From contig CM065886.1 in NCBI GenBank assembly GCA_033439255.1, forward strand, positions 1,550,001-1,614,000: a stretch of DNA of 64,000 bases, written 5' to 3'. This DNA comes from Hericium rajendrae (lineage: Eukaryota; Basidiomycota; Agaricomycetes; Russulales; Hericiaceae). Below the pieces are notes generated by a model. The model searched no databases. It had not been told where the DNA came from and saw only the letters and a program-made list of their open reading frames with translations. The position numbers and the translations under genes were made by a program. The number at the start of each line of letters is the position of its first letter. The first letter of the stretch is position 1. Shown here piece by piece: positions 34,201 to 43,301 of the stretch.

Positions 34201-35296
34201 GCGGGCTCGATGGCGAACTCGGAGCTGGAGACCGCGGACGCGAAGAACCGCGCGATGCGCGCGGCGGGCTTCATCGTCCCCGAGACGTTCGAGGACCTGC
34301 CGGCCGTGCTCAAGGAGACGTACGACGCGCTCGTCGCGAAGGGCACGATCCGCCCGCAGCCGGAGCGCGAGCCGCCTGTGATCCCGATGGACTACAAGTG
34401 GGCGCAGGAGCTGGGGCTCATCCGCAAGCCTGCCGCGTTCATCTCGACGATCTCGGACGAGCGCGGGCAGGAGCTGCTCTATGCGGGCATGCGCATCTCG
34501 GACGTGTTCAAGGAGGACATCGGGCTCGGCGGTGTGGTCAGTCTGCTGTGGTTCAAGCGCCGCCTGCCGCAGTGGGCGACGAAGTTCATCGAGATGGTGC
34601 TCATGCTCACGGCGGACCACGGCCCGGCGGTGTCGGGCGCGATGAACACGATCGTGGCGACGCGCGCGGGCAAGGACCTCATCTCGTCGCTGGCGTCGGG
34701 GCTGTTGACGATTGGGAGCCGCTTCGGCGGTGCGCTGGACGAGGCTGCGTCGATGTTCTCGAATGCGCGCGACACGGGTCTCACGCCGCGCGAGTTCGTC
34801 GACCAGTCGCGCAAGGCGAACAAGCTCAGTGCGTGGCGCTTCTTTTCTAGTATTCGTGTGTGCTGACGGGTGCGCAGTCTCGGGCATCGGGCACAAGATC
34901 AAGAGCGTGAACAACCCGGACCTGCGCGTCGAGCTCGTGAAGGAGTACGTGACGAAGCACTTCCCGTCGCACTCGCTGCTCGACTACGCGCTGGCCGTCG
35001 AGAAGGTGACGACGGCGAAGAAGGACACGCTCATCCTGAACGTCGACGGCTGCATCGCGGTGTGCTTCGTCGACCTCCTGCGCGACTCGGGCGCGTTCAC
35101 GCCCGAGGAGGCGGACGAGTACATCAAGATCGGCACGCTCAACGGTCTGTTTGTGCTGGGCCGCTCGATCGGGTTTATTGGGCACCATCTGGACCAGAAG
35201 AGGTTGCGGGCGCCGCTGTATAGACACCCTGCGGACGATATCTTTATCAACATGGCGGATTTGTCGCAGCCGCGCGTACTGTCGAAGATCCATTAG
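31272..35296 (+). CDS. ACL1: ATP-citrate lyase, single fused polypeptide
   Basis: Makes cytosolic acetyl-CoA and oxaloacetate from citrate, CoA and ATP, feeding fatty-acid and sterol synthesis and protein acetylation. Five exons (31272-31284, 31366-31676, 32064-32591, 32644-34828, 34878-35296) give 1151 residues. The N-terminal half ([16 protein letters not shown]-grasp and CoA-ligase beta-like parts, EINPLIVLD) is fused to the succinyl-CoA-ligase alpha-like part ([19 protein letters not shown]) with the phosphohistidine in FGHAGSMA (His803). The citrate-synthase-like C-terminus contains [14 protein letters not shown] and ends [20 protein letters not shown]. Basidiomycetes have this fused animal-like form, whereas many ascomycetes have two genes. 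The start exon is only 13 nt (MSSK). A linker rich in Pro/Ser/Ala near residue 475 separates the halves. Intron 2 is unusually long (387 nt). Confidence 0.97.
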
Positions 35297-35801
35297 GCGG
35301 GTCCATATCCACTGGGCAGGTCCGTATACTGGCCGGGTCTTGAGGAAGCGTGCGCGCTAGAGGAGAAAGGGAAGGCGGTGTACTGTAGTGTTGCAAAAGG
35401 CGGTTCATGGACTTATTATACATAGTGTTTTACAGGTAGTGCATCCATATACTCTTAGACTGACTCGGCCGAATGAATGTACTCATGACTTTTCTGTGCT
35501 ATACGATTTTTCTTTGCTGTCTGTTTTGGTGGTGTGCTTTCGCGCGGTTGGGGGAGCAGTGGGTGGGTGGGCGTTTGTTTGGGCGGCGGCGGAGCATCGC
35601 GTCTTGCAGTCTTGCATTGTTCGCGTTTCATTCTCTCGTACAACTGATAGAACAGGTCGCCAGTCTCCAGTGCGTACAGGGCTGCTGGGGCTCGCTCGGG
35701 CTGAAGCAAAATAGATTATTTATTATTTTGATAATGAGAATAATAAAAACGCTGCGGAGTCAAATTGCCATAATATTTATGAAGTTCCTTTTATGTTCAT
35801 C
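35297..35801. other. Intergenic spacer before tRNA
   Basis: Holds the 3'UTR of ATP-citrate lyase. AT-rich just before the tRNA gene; no other gene recognised. Confidence 0.5.
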
Positions 35802-35893
35802 GTCCGTGTAGATTAGTGGTTAGATCACCACGTTGTGGCAGTTTCCCAGAAACTCGGCTCCGTGGTAACCCAGGCTCGAATCCTGGCACGGAC
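35802..35893 (+). tRNA. tRNA-His (GTG) with 21-nt intron
   Basis: The acceptor arms GTCCGTG (35802-35808) and CACGGAC (35887-35893) pair fully. The D-arm region reads GATTAGTGGTTAGATC, the anticodon stem CCACG pairs with CGTGG, and the anticodon loop is TTGTGGC with anticodon GTG. The intron CAGTTTCCCAGAAACTCGGCT (35839-35859) starts one base 3' of the anticodon, the canonical position. The T-arm is CCAGGCTCGAATCCTGG with a standard GTTCGA-type loop. T-runs near 35918 can end Pol III transcription. The mature length of 71 nt lacks the G-1, as in eukaryotes where it is added afterwards. Confidence 0.95.
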
Positions 35894-36206
35894 AATATTC
35901 GTAGCCCGAAAATCTTTATTTTTCTCATACATTGTTTCGTTCGTTTCATGTTGTTCGCAAGTTTGGACATCGGCGGTGATGAGGGAATCAAGGGTGGATT
36001 TTTATGTGCTTTTAAGTTTTCCAAGATGTGGGTGTTGCAGTGTCACTCAGTGCAGATGTTGACAGTCATCAAGTTGTTTTCTCATTGTCTTGCTGGGCTG
36101 CAAGTCCATGAAATGCACTGCTGCCAATTCCATGTTGATCTGCTGCTGGGTATCGTATAAGGGCCTCACTATGATACATCAAGAACATATTCGATCCCGA
36201 CGTCCG
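35894..36206. other. Intergenic spacer
   Basis: Pol III terminator T-run near 35918 and the presumed 3'UTR of the DUF6533 gene. No gene seen. Confidence 0.4.
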
Positions 36207-37913
36207 TCAAGACCGCCGTATCTCCTCCAGCTCGATCTCCTGGATCGCCTCTTCCTCCCCGCCCTCGCGCCCCAGGCCCGAGGACGGCAGCGCAGGCCCC
36301 TCGGGGAACACGCCCGTAAATGTCGGCACGGGTGCGTCGCTCGTCGCGTACGCGTCGATGCGCGTCGTGAAGAACAGGCTGGGGAGCGTCGTGCTCGTGT
36401 GCGCGGTCTGCGCGGGCGTCGCGGCCTCGTAGAGGTTGAGCATCAGGCGTGCCATCATCGTGATTGAAATGCTGCGTGCGGTGTTGGTGTGTGTGTGAGG
36501 GGAGAAGGGGAAAAGGGGGGACGTACCAGCCTGCGAAGGTGGAGAGGACGCCTTTGAGGATGGGCTATGGGAGAGTTAGTGTGGGAGGGGGAGGAGGGAG
36601 GGGGGACGGACGTTTGCGAGCTGGGGTTGGGTGTTAATAGATGATGAGTGGGAGAGCGGAACGAGAAACGCACGTAGAAAGTTAAGATGTTGGCTAGGTT
36701 GGCGGTGGCCATGACTCTGAGGAGAGCTACATTGATACTTCTGGCTAACTTTGAGCAGTTCATACTTACACAAAATATATCGCACCTGCGGCAGAGTAGG
36801 TCAGAAAGCCGCAATACTGGGATTGAGATTGATGATCTACCGTCCCGGATGATGAGGTCTACCAATTCCCATTTTTCCGTAAGCATCCGGGCGCCCGGCT
36901 GGCGTCGCGCCTGCAGCGTCTTCACGATGGTGAGCACGACCATCATGACGTCGAAAACAGCTTGAGCTTCCCATGCCACAGCGAGGTCTGGTGTACACCC
37001 GTCAGCGTGATGACGCATCTAAGCAAAATTCGACAACTGGGCACGTACGAACTCCTCTGCAGACATGTCAGCGCCATGTCAGTGAAGAAGCAACAGTGAC
37101 GTACGTGATGAACGAGGTCGCGAGATGACAGCCTTGGACGTCGGAAACGACGGAGCTGTGCTGGCCGATGAGCGCCCACTGGTTACCTCGTCAGTCAGCA
37201 TCGGTCCTTTGTATTCGAAAACGGGACGTGGGTACGGACGACGGTTATGGCTATTAGGACTGTCGACACGCTGCCGACGATGATGGTGACCTTGCGGGAC
37301 CCGCTCCAAAGCGCGTAGATGCGCATGGCAAGAAGTACTGGATGAGTTCCATCAGAGCAAACTACTTCCATATCAGAGAATCACGTACTGGATACTATAA
37401 CTTGGTTTGTTACGAGCAGCAATTGGCGTGCGAGTCCATACGTCCTGCAACTGAATGATAAGACAACATCAGAGCCAGAAATGTGAAGTAATATGGGAAA
37501 CGAACCTCTAGAGACAAACAAGATGCAGGTCTTTTAATGTGACGCGTACGACAGGCAGCAGCAAGCGGGTTACCTTTCAGACGATGCTAAATTTGTGAAA
37601 GTGAAGACAGAGACGACGATATTGCCGAAGAACGGGATGTAGCGATTTATGAAAAACCATATTGCAGGTCTTGAGAGCGGCCGAGACCAAACGCGAGAGA
37701 TTTCATTGGGGAGCGTGATAAAATAGTCGTAATAGAATATGGCTATTCAAATGGGGTTGTATTCCTTGAATACCGTTAGCGTAGCGTAGGACTCACTGAG
37801 AGCGGCTAATTCAAGATAGTCATGAAGAATCCTGCACGCGAAAGGTCAATTGGCCATTGGTGCACTCATGCAGAGGTAAGTCCTTACACAGAGCGTTGGT
37901 CCGCAGAGCTCAT
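36207..37913 (-). CDS. DUF6533-domain multi-pass membrane protein
   Basis: Basidiomycete-expanded family of seven-helix-like membrane proteins of unknown function. The N-terminus is clear: exons 37913-37888, 37831-37797 and from 37742 give MSSADQRSVILHDYLELAAL, then TIFYYDYFITLPNEISRVWS and WFFINRYIPFFGNIVVSVFT, the DUF6533 core. Later exons contain LLAMRIYALWSGSRKVTIIV, EAQAVFDVMMVVLTIVKTLQ, a tiny exon GAIYFV, VMATANLANILTFY, PILKGVLSTFAG and SISITMMARLMLNLYEA, the standard C-terminal order. A soluble acidic tail ends EELEEIRRS. At least ten introns are present. Boundaries in the middle (about 37580-37330, around the TYGLARQLLLVTNQV block) were not fully resolved. Confidence 0.85.
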
Positions 37914-39055
37914 CGAAGGTCGGACGCAAGGCTCATGCAGAAGATAGCGGCCCCACGGACATCGAGTGGCAGGAGAGAAGCAAGCGTTGAGGCCCGCAAT
38001 CTTCTCGCGTTCTTATACTTTACGCCTTCTGCATATGTACTCTTCTTTACTTAGATCTCTGAACGAGCGGCCAATGCGATACGGATTTGATGTTCGACGT
38101 GATGATCAACTGTTGGCGACCAAAGCCGCTGGGAAAAAATGTAGGATCGCCGACGGAGTCATTACAACCCCTCCCTCCCTTGTTGTGTACTAGAGACTCG
38201 GTCACCAGTCTACGGAGCCATGCCTCCGGTCGTCCAGGTCGCAACGAACAAATCGCTATTTGCCAAGAGACTTACTCGAAAAATGCTGATATGCAATGCG
38301 ATATCTGGAAGCCTATGAATAGCTCGAAGTTCAGATGTTAAGCCTCGCTGTGACCACTTCAGCGGTCAGGGCATGCGCAACGCGTTTGGCTATGGAACCT
38401 CTTGTAACGCGACACGAGACTTCAGGTTAAAATTATGTTTGTTCAATCGGCCAGCTTCGCGTGGATGTAGGGGCCGGGAACGCCAGCTCCAGTTTGGGGA
38501 TGACCCCCCAGGGCAGTGACGATTGCAATTTCTTCCATCCTTTCCTGCAGCTTGACAGGTTGTCAGTTCGGATGATGAGGTATAGATGCAGCCCTTGATT
38601 TGGCCTACCTGTCTATTCCTGTATTTACGGGCGCGACAGCCGTCTGTACACATGAGTGCAAGCTGCAACGTTTGTTGGGTTCCGGTTCGCCGAGGACGTG
38701 CCTCGGAGATAGCATGCTTAGATAACGTACCCGGACGTACGGCGCCCTGATTGGGCCTGGCCAGCTGTCCTGGCTGAAAACCACAGGAGCGAAACGGACT
38801 TGGAGTTGACTGTCATCTGAGCAGTCTTCGTGCGGTCCTGACTAGTATGTATGCTTTGTCTTCAGATTGATTTGGTCGCTGAACTATTTAGCCAACAGCG
38901 GTGAACGACATCAGCGGGATATATAGAAGTTTGAATTCGCTGGCCTGTGATCGTCCCTTGCGTGGAATGTGAACGACGTTGGCGAGCAACCATGCATCCC
39001 CGTCACACGGCCGCGGGCACCTGTGGACGTCAAGTGGACGTCGCGGACAGTGGAT
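37914..39055. other. Intergenic region
   Basis: Promoter side of the DUF6533 gene and further sequence without recognisable genes. Confidence 0.4.
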
Positions 39056-39138
39056 GACTGCACAACGATTCAAAGGGGATGCGTCGTGAATCGTGATTCA
39101 CGACGCATGCGGCATCCCCGTCGAGCCATTGTGCAGTC
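39056..39138. repeat. Nested inverted repeat / hairpin
   Basis: Outer arms GACTGCACAA (39056-39065) and TTGTGCAGTC (39129-39138) are perfect inverted repeats. Within them ATGCGTCGTGAATC (39079-39092) and GATTCACGACGCAT (39095-39108) form a perfect 14-bp-arm hairpin with a 2-nt loop. GGGGATGC/GCATCCCC adds a further pair. It is probably a very short foldback element or a decayed MITE end. Confidence 0.8.
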
Positions 39139-39649
39139 AGATTCTTGAGTTGGACGGAAGCTTTTCTAGAGTTCAGATTTGCTTCATGCATCTTTAGTAA
39201 GACTATTGCATGAACAAGCTCACACAGGCAATCTCATATCAGCCTGATATGATACCTTTCCAGTAAGGTCCGTCCTAGTCTCCCTTACACAGAAGATTAG
39301 TGGTCATGTCCGACTGCCGCCAAGATGGATCTTCCACGCTGCTGCCCTGGATCAATCATCTAAAGGTTTGCCAACGAAGTCCAGGGGTTCAACGTCGTCT
39401 ACGGTCTTTTCTTATGTTTGCAGATGACCACGCAGATGGCATACGCTATCCCATTATCGCTTTCCGGGAATTGATTCCGCCCCAAGCAAAGCTGTCAGAC
39501 TTCCAAATCCCCTTCGAGATGGTCCATGTCTCTATGATGCAGACGTTGAACGACAACGACAGGACACTGGTCAGCGCTGGTCAGCGGCGGGCGCCAGTCC
39601 ATCCCTGTCCATCCCTCAGATTCCTGTCCGACCAGCGTAAGCGCTCAAG
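39139..39649. other. Intergenic region with a weak two-exon ORF
   Basis: An ATG at 39306 followed by a GTTTGC...TTTGCAG intron could encode a very short peptide (MSDCRQDGSSTLLPWINHLK and onward), but there is no conserved domain. The 3' part merges into the duplicated segment. Confidence 0.3.
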
Positions 39650-39868
39650 CATCGGCGTCTACTTACGCAAGGTGCCTGCCACGCCGACGGAACGCAGAGG
39701 TATCCGAGTCGTCCGCAGCAGATGTGCTTGATGGATCCTTCATACATCGGACTCGTATCCGCTTCACCGTTTCAGTCTCAGGCTGCAATTGCGCAGTCGG
39801 AAGGAGGTGCTTCTCAGCCTCATTGCCGCTATCATCTCCTCCGCAGCACTAGGCGCACTCCACACGGC

Positions 39869-39875
39869 TATAAGA
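39869..39875 (+). promoter_or_regulatory. TATA-like box of DUF7330 gene A
   Basis: TATAAGA, 71 bp upstream of ATG 39940. The paralogue at 41514 has TATAAGG at the same 71-bp distance. Confidence 0.6.
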
Positions 39876-39939
39876 GCTAGCGGCCTCTGTCAACTGACAG
39901 ACCTATCTTCTCCGCGCTCTTTGACCTTTCCTAATAACT

Positions 39940-40882
39940 ATGATCATCACTGAAGAGCAGGCGAAGGAGAAGACCGACGTGGCTGGAGACGCACCCGACA
40001 GGCACGCGGATGCGCATGCGAAGCAGGACCACGTACGTCTCCTGTCGATCGCTGCGATGTCCCGCCATTCAGGAGTCGGTCGTACAGCCCCCACCACCAT
40101 ACAGCCCCGGCGCAAGCGGCGCTGCGCCTGAAGCCTCGATACCGAATCTGCAAGCCACGAACTACGCGTATGTGAACCGCAAGCATGCGCCCATACGCGG
40201 ACAGTATGTGATTGACCTGAGCGTGCCCCCACTGCCCGGATCGTCGAACGTGGACGAATCACACGAAAAGCCAAATCTACTGCTGGAGGCGTCGCACGGA
40301 AGCATTGGTGTAGAGGTGTGGGTTGTCGACGCGCGAGAGGGAAGTCGGACGAAAAGAGATCGGGCAAGGTTGAGGTTTAGCAGCCACCATGGGAGATGCA
40401 GCGCGGTGGTGGTACGTACATCCAGAACTTGTCATTGAATGACTTACCTAGGAGATCTTGATCTACAGCGTGGACACGCATCGTCGCCGTCGCCACGGCC
40501 GTTCTTGAACATGGTCGTCAGAGCAAAACATGGCTCGGCACAACTCACCCTCCCAAGTTCCTTCCGCGGAAAACTGATTTTGCACACCGTACATGGACGG
40601 ATCACTCTGTCGGAGAAGCTCAAGAACGTTACTGCGGTGCTCTGGGAAGCGAATGGGACGAGGGTGTGCTTTGTGGGCGACAGGCCGGCAAAATGGAAGA
40701 ATACGCTCACGAACGATGGAGACGAGTTATATGATGAAGGCCAGATCGGGGAAGGTGAGGACGTGGACGAGGCGTGGGTTGGGACTAGAGATGGCTCGGT
40801 GAGTGTTCGCTTTGAGGGGGAACCCGAGCCAGACAGTTTGCCGGGTATCCTGGGATCGGTGATGAAGATCTTTGGGTTGTAG
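39940..40882 (+). CDS. DUF7330-domain protein A
   Basis: Three exons (39940-40032, 40073-40411, 40469-40882) give 281 residues. Start MIITEEQAKEKTDVAGDAPD; after the first intron a proline-rich PPPPYSPG and then the beta-rich domain: TNYAYVNRKHAPIRGQYVID, KPNLLLEASHGSIGVEVWVV, ARLRFSSHHGRCSAVV, NMVVRAKHGSAQLTLPSSFR, GKLILHTVHGRITLSEKL, CFVGDRPAKWKN and a closing GSVSVRFEGEPEP. The repeated x-SxxGxI/V-x strands and SFxGxL motif characterise DUF7330, a basidiomycete family of unknown function. No signal peptide or membrane segment; probably cytosolic. Confidence 0.85.
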
Positions 40883-41442
40883 GCCTGTATTTTGTGATCC
40901 GTCTTTGTATTGTATGCGTACAGGTCGCACTTACAATGTCAGTTTATACCCACCGATACCTGCATACCGTTCACATTTTGTGAATATTGGACTCAGGCCT
41001 ATACAGGGGCATTCTAACTGGGACTTGGATCCAGAAGTGAAATCTGCGCTTTTCAAAATTTAGGGAGGTCTTCAGGCTTCAAGCATCAAGGCGTACAGTA
41101 CGAACGGTGATTCTTAGTCTCCGTAGCTGACCTCAGACAGAAGACAATCGTTCTGTCTATTAAGAGTGACTCTATAGTATGTAAGTACTTACACTAGGTG
41201 CCTGCCATGCTGACCAGTGCAGAAGCATCTGATCCGGCCGCAGCAGGAAGGCTTGATGGGTCCTTCGTTATATTGAACTTCCGCCCTTTCCAGAGTCAGG
41301 CTGCAAGAACGCCGTCGGAAAGAGGTGCCTCTCAGTAGTCTCCCTAAGGCAGAGTAGATGATGACTCAACCATCGTGCCTCAGGATTGTTTCATCTGACC
41401 TCTCAGGCTCGTTGCGCGGCCATCATCTCCGCAGCACACGGG

Positions 41443-41449
41443 TATAAGG
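41443..41449 (+). promoter_or_regulatory. TATA-like box of DUF7330 gene B
   Basis: TATAAGG, 71 bp upstream of ATG 41514, conserved with gene A. Confidence 0.6.
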
Positions 41450-41513
41450 GCTAGCGCTCTCTGTCAACTGACAAACCCATCTCTTCAGCGCACTTCGGCC
41501 CTTCCTAATAACC

Positions 41514-42480
41514 ATGATCATCACTGAAGAGCAGGGGAAGGGGACCGACGTGGCTGGTAACGCACCCAACAGGCACGCGGACGCGCGTGCGGAGCAGGAT
41601 CATGTAAGTCCCACGTCGATCGCTGTGATGTCCTACCATTCAGGACTTGGTCGCACCAGCCTCCACCATACAGCCCCGGCGCAAACGGCACTACGCCTGC
41701 GGCATCGACACCGAATCTACCAGCTACGAACTATGTGCATGTGAACCGCCAATACGCGCCCGTGCGCGGACAGTATCTAATCGACCTGCGCGTGCCGCCA
41801 CTGCCCGCCGACGCTGGCACGCCTGCAGGACCGTCAAACGTGCGTGAACCTCGCGACAAGCCGAATCTGCTTCTGGAGGCGTTGCAAGCGAACATTGATG
41901 TGAAGGTGTGGGTTATCGACTCGCGGGAGGAGAGCCGGACGAGACGAGACCGGGCGAGGTTGAGATTTCGCAGCTCCTATGGCAGATGCAGCGCGGTGGT
42001 GGTACGCATTGTGTCAGAATTATTGTCATGGGAGGGCTTATAATAACCTGAAGGGTCTTGATTCTACAGCGTGAACACGTATCGCCGCTGTCGCCGCGGC
42101 CATTCTTGAACGTGGTCGTCAAGGCAGACCATAACTCGGCACAGCTCACCCTTCCCCGTTCCTTCCACGGCAAGCTGATGTTGTACACAGTGTATGGGCG
42201 GATCAGTCTGTCAGAGGAGCTGCAGAAGATCACCGCCGTGCTCTGGGAAGCTGACGGGACGCAGATGTGCTTTGTCGGTGACAGGCCGGCGAAATGGAAG
42301 AACACGCTGACGAACGACGGGGACGAGGTGTACCGCGAGAGTGAGATAGGCGAGGGCGAGGACGTGGATGAGGCGTGGGTCGGGGCTCAGTATGGCGCGG
42401 TGAGTGTTTGCTTTGAAGGGGAGCGCCAGCCACTGGGTATCCTGGGCTCGGTGAGGAGGATCTTGACTCTTGGTTTCTAG
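41514..42480 (+). CDS. DUF7330-domain protein B
   Basis: Three exons, 41514-41603, 41660-42001 and 42070-42480, give 280 residues closely similar to gene A (MIITEEQGKGTDVAGNAPNR start; TNYVHVNRQYAPVRGQYLID; GSVRRILTLGF end). The acceptor equivalent to gene A's (CAG at 41641-41643) would shift the frame because this copy lacks 2 nt just downstream. Using the next CAG (41657-41659) restores the frame and gives HPPPYSPGANG. If the old acceptor is used in vivo the gene is a pseudogene. The rest of the reading frame is intact, which argues that it is still functional. Confidence 0.75.
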
Positions 42481-42670
42481 ACAGGTGTTTCATGCTTTGT
42501 CTTTATACCGTAGATATGCAAGTTGCTATTGCATTTTCAGTTTATGACCACTGAAGTACTGATAGCTTTCATCGTTGGCATTGAATCTGTATAGGGCCAT
42601 TCTGAGTGCAAATATGGGGCATTAGACTCGGTCCAGGAGTGAAATTCACACTTCCAGTAGAAGCTTAGGG

Positions 42671-43082
42671 AGCTCTTTGAGACCGACCGTTCTCTGCAGC
42701 TGATTCCACAAGAAGACGTTTCGGCCCACGTAAAATAAGAGTTTGCTGATCTGCGAGCCTTCCACGTGGGAAGATGAAGGTGCCGACTGCTTCTGCCGAT
42801 CCCGCCTGCCGCTTCCCACCTCTTCCCACTCACGCCTGCTGCGACGCTGTCGCACGACTCCCGCTACATAGCATGCGGCGCCGCAAACTGCTCAAGCGTC
42901 GCTTCATGGCATTGATCACCCCGAAATCCACTGCCATATGGAGTGGAGCCCTTGCTCATCGGCCCTCCAAATGTCCTGCAGCATCAGTACGTGAGGCTGC
43001 TCAGTTCTCAGGGTGCGTGCATCATTAAGTACATGACTGCTCATCACGCCACGACATAGCCAACGCAGCACCACTGAACACT
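42671..43082. other. Intergenic region
   Basis: No gene recognised; leads into a poly(A)-tailed insertion just upstream of the GRDP-like gene. Confidence 0.4.
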
Positions 43083-43173
43083 GACTGTACAGGTTTTCAC
43101 ACGCCCCTGGCTCCGGCTGGCGTTGTATATAACACAATTGATTCAAAAAAAAAAAAAAGACTGTACAGGTTTT
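43083..43173 (+). mobile_element. Poly(A)-tailed retroposed insert with 15-bp target-site duplication
   Basis: GACTGTACAGGTTTT occurs at 43083-43097 and again at 43159-43173. Between them lie 47 bp of unique sequence followed by a run of 14 A (43145-43158). A short insert ending in poly(A) and flanked by a perfect 15-bp direct repeat is the signature of LINE-machinery (target-primed) retroposition. The insert is too short to identify its source; it is either a SINE fragment or a 5'-truncated transcript. Confidence 0.85.
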
Positions 43174-43258
43174 GGCGTCGCGTCCGTGTCTTTGGCGTTT
43201 GACAGTATATTGCCGCAACGTCACCGGATGATAGGCGCTTCCCAGGACGCTGAAAACA

Positions 43259-43265
43259 TATAAGA
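43259..43265 (+). promoter_or_regulatory. TATA-like box of GRDP-like gene
   Basis: TATAAGA, 43 bp upstream of ATG 43302 and 86 bp downstream of the retroposed insert. Confidence 0.5.
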
Positions 43266-43301
43266 CTGACGTAGTCGACGAACTGCGTACGACCATCAAT
43301 C

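Larger units (their letters stand above)
39650..41070 (+). repeat. Segmental duplication unit 1 (DUF7330 gene A)
   Basis: About 1.4 kb including promoter, gene and 3' flank is similar to 41180-42670. Examples upstream are AGGTGCCTGCCA and CTGTCAACTGACA; downstream, the TCAGTTTATACCC/TCAGTTTATGACC and TATAGGGGCATTCT/TATAGGGCCATTCT blocks. The duplication is direct and in tandem. Confidence 0.8.
41180..42670 (+). repeat. Segmental duplication unit 2 (DUF7330 gene B)
   Basis: Direct duplicate of 39650-41070; see that entry for matching blocks. Confidence 0.8.

Noticed and set aside
33187-34914. 575-codon open frame on the minus strand opposite ATP-citrate lyase
   Set aside because: It is the antisense shadow of a highly codon-biased (GC3-rich) exon; composition is Arg/Leu/His-rich and no domain is present.
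39306-39731. Two-exon ORF upstream of the DUF7330 duplication
   Set aside because: Splice signals exist but the product is tiny after splicing and shows no conserved feature.
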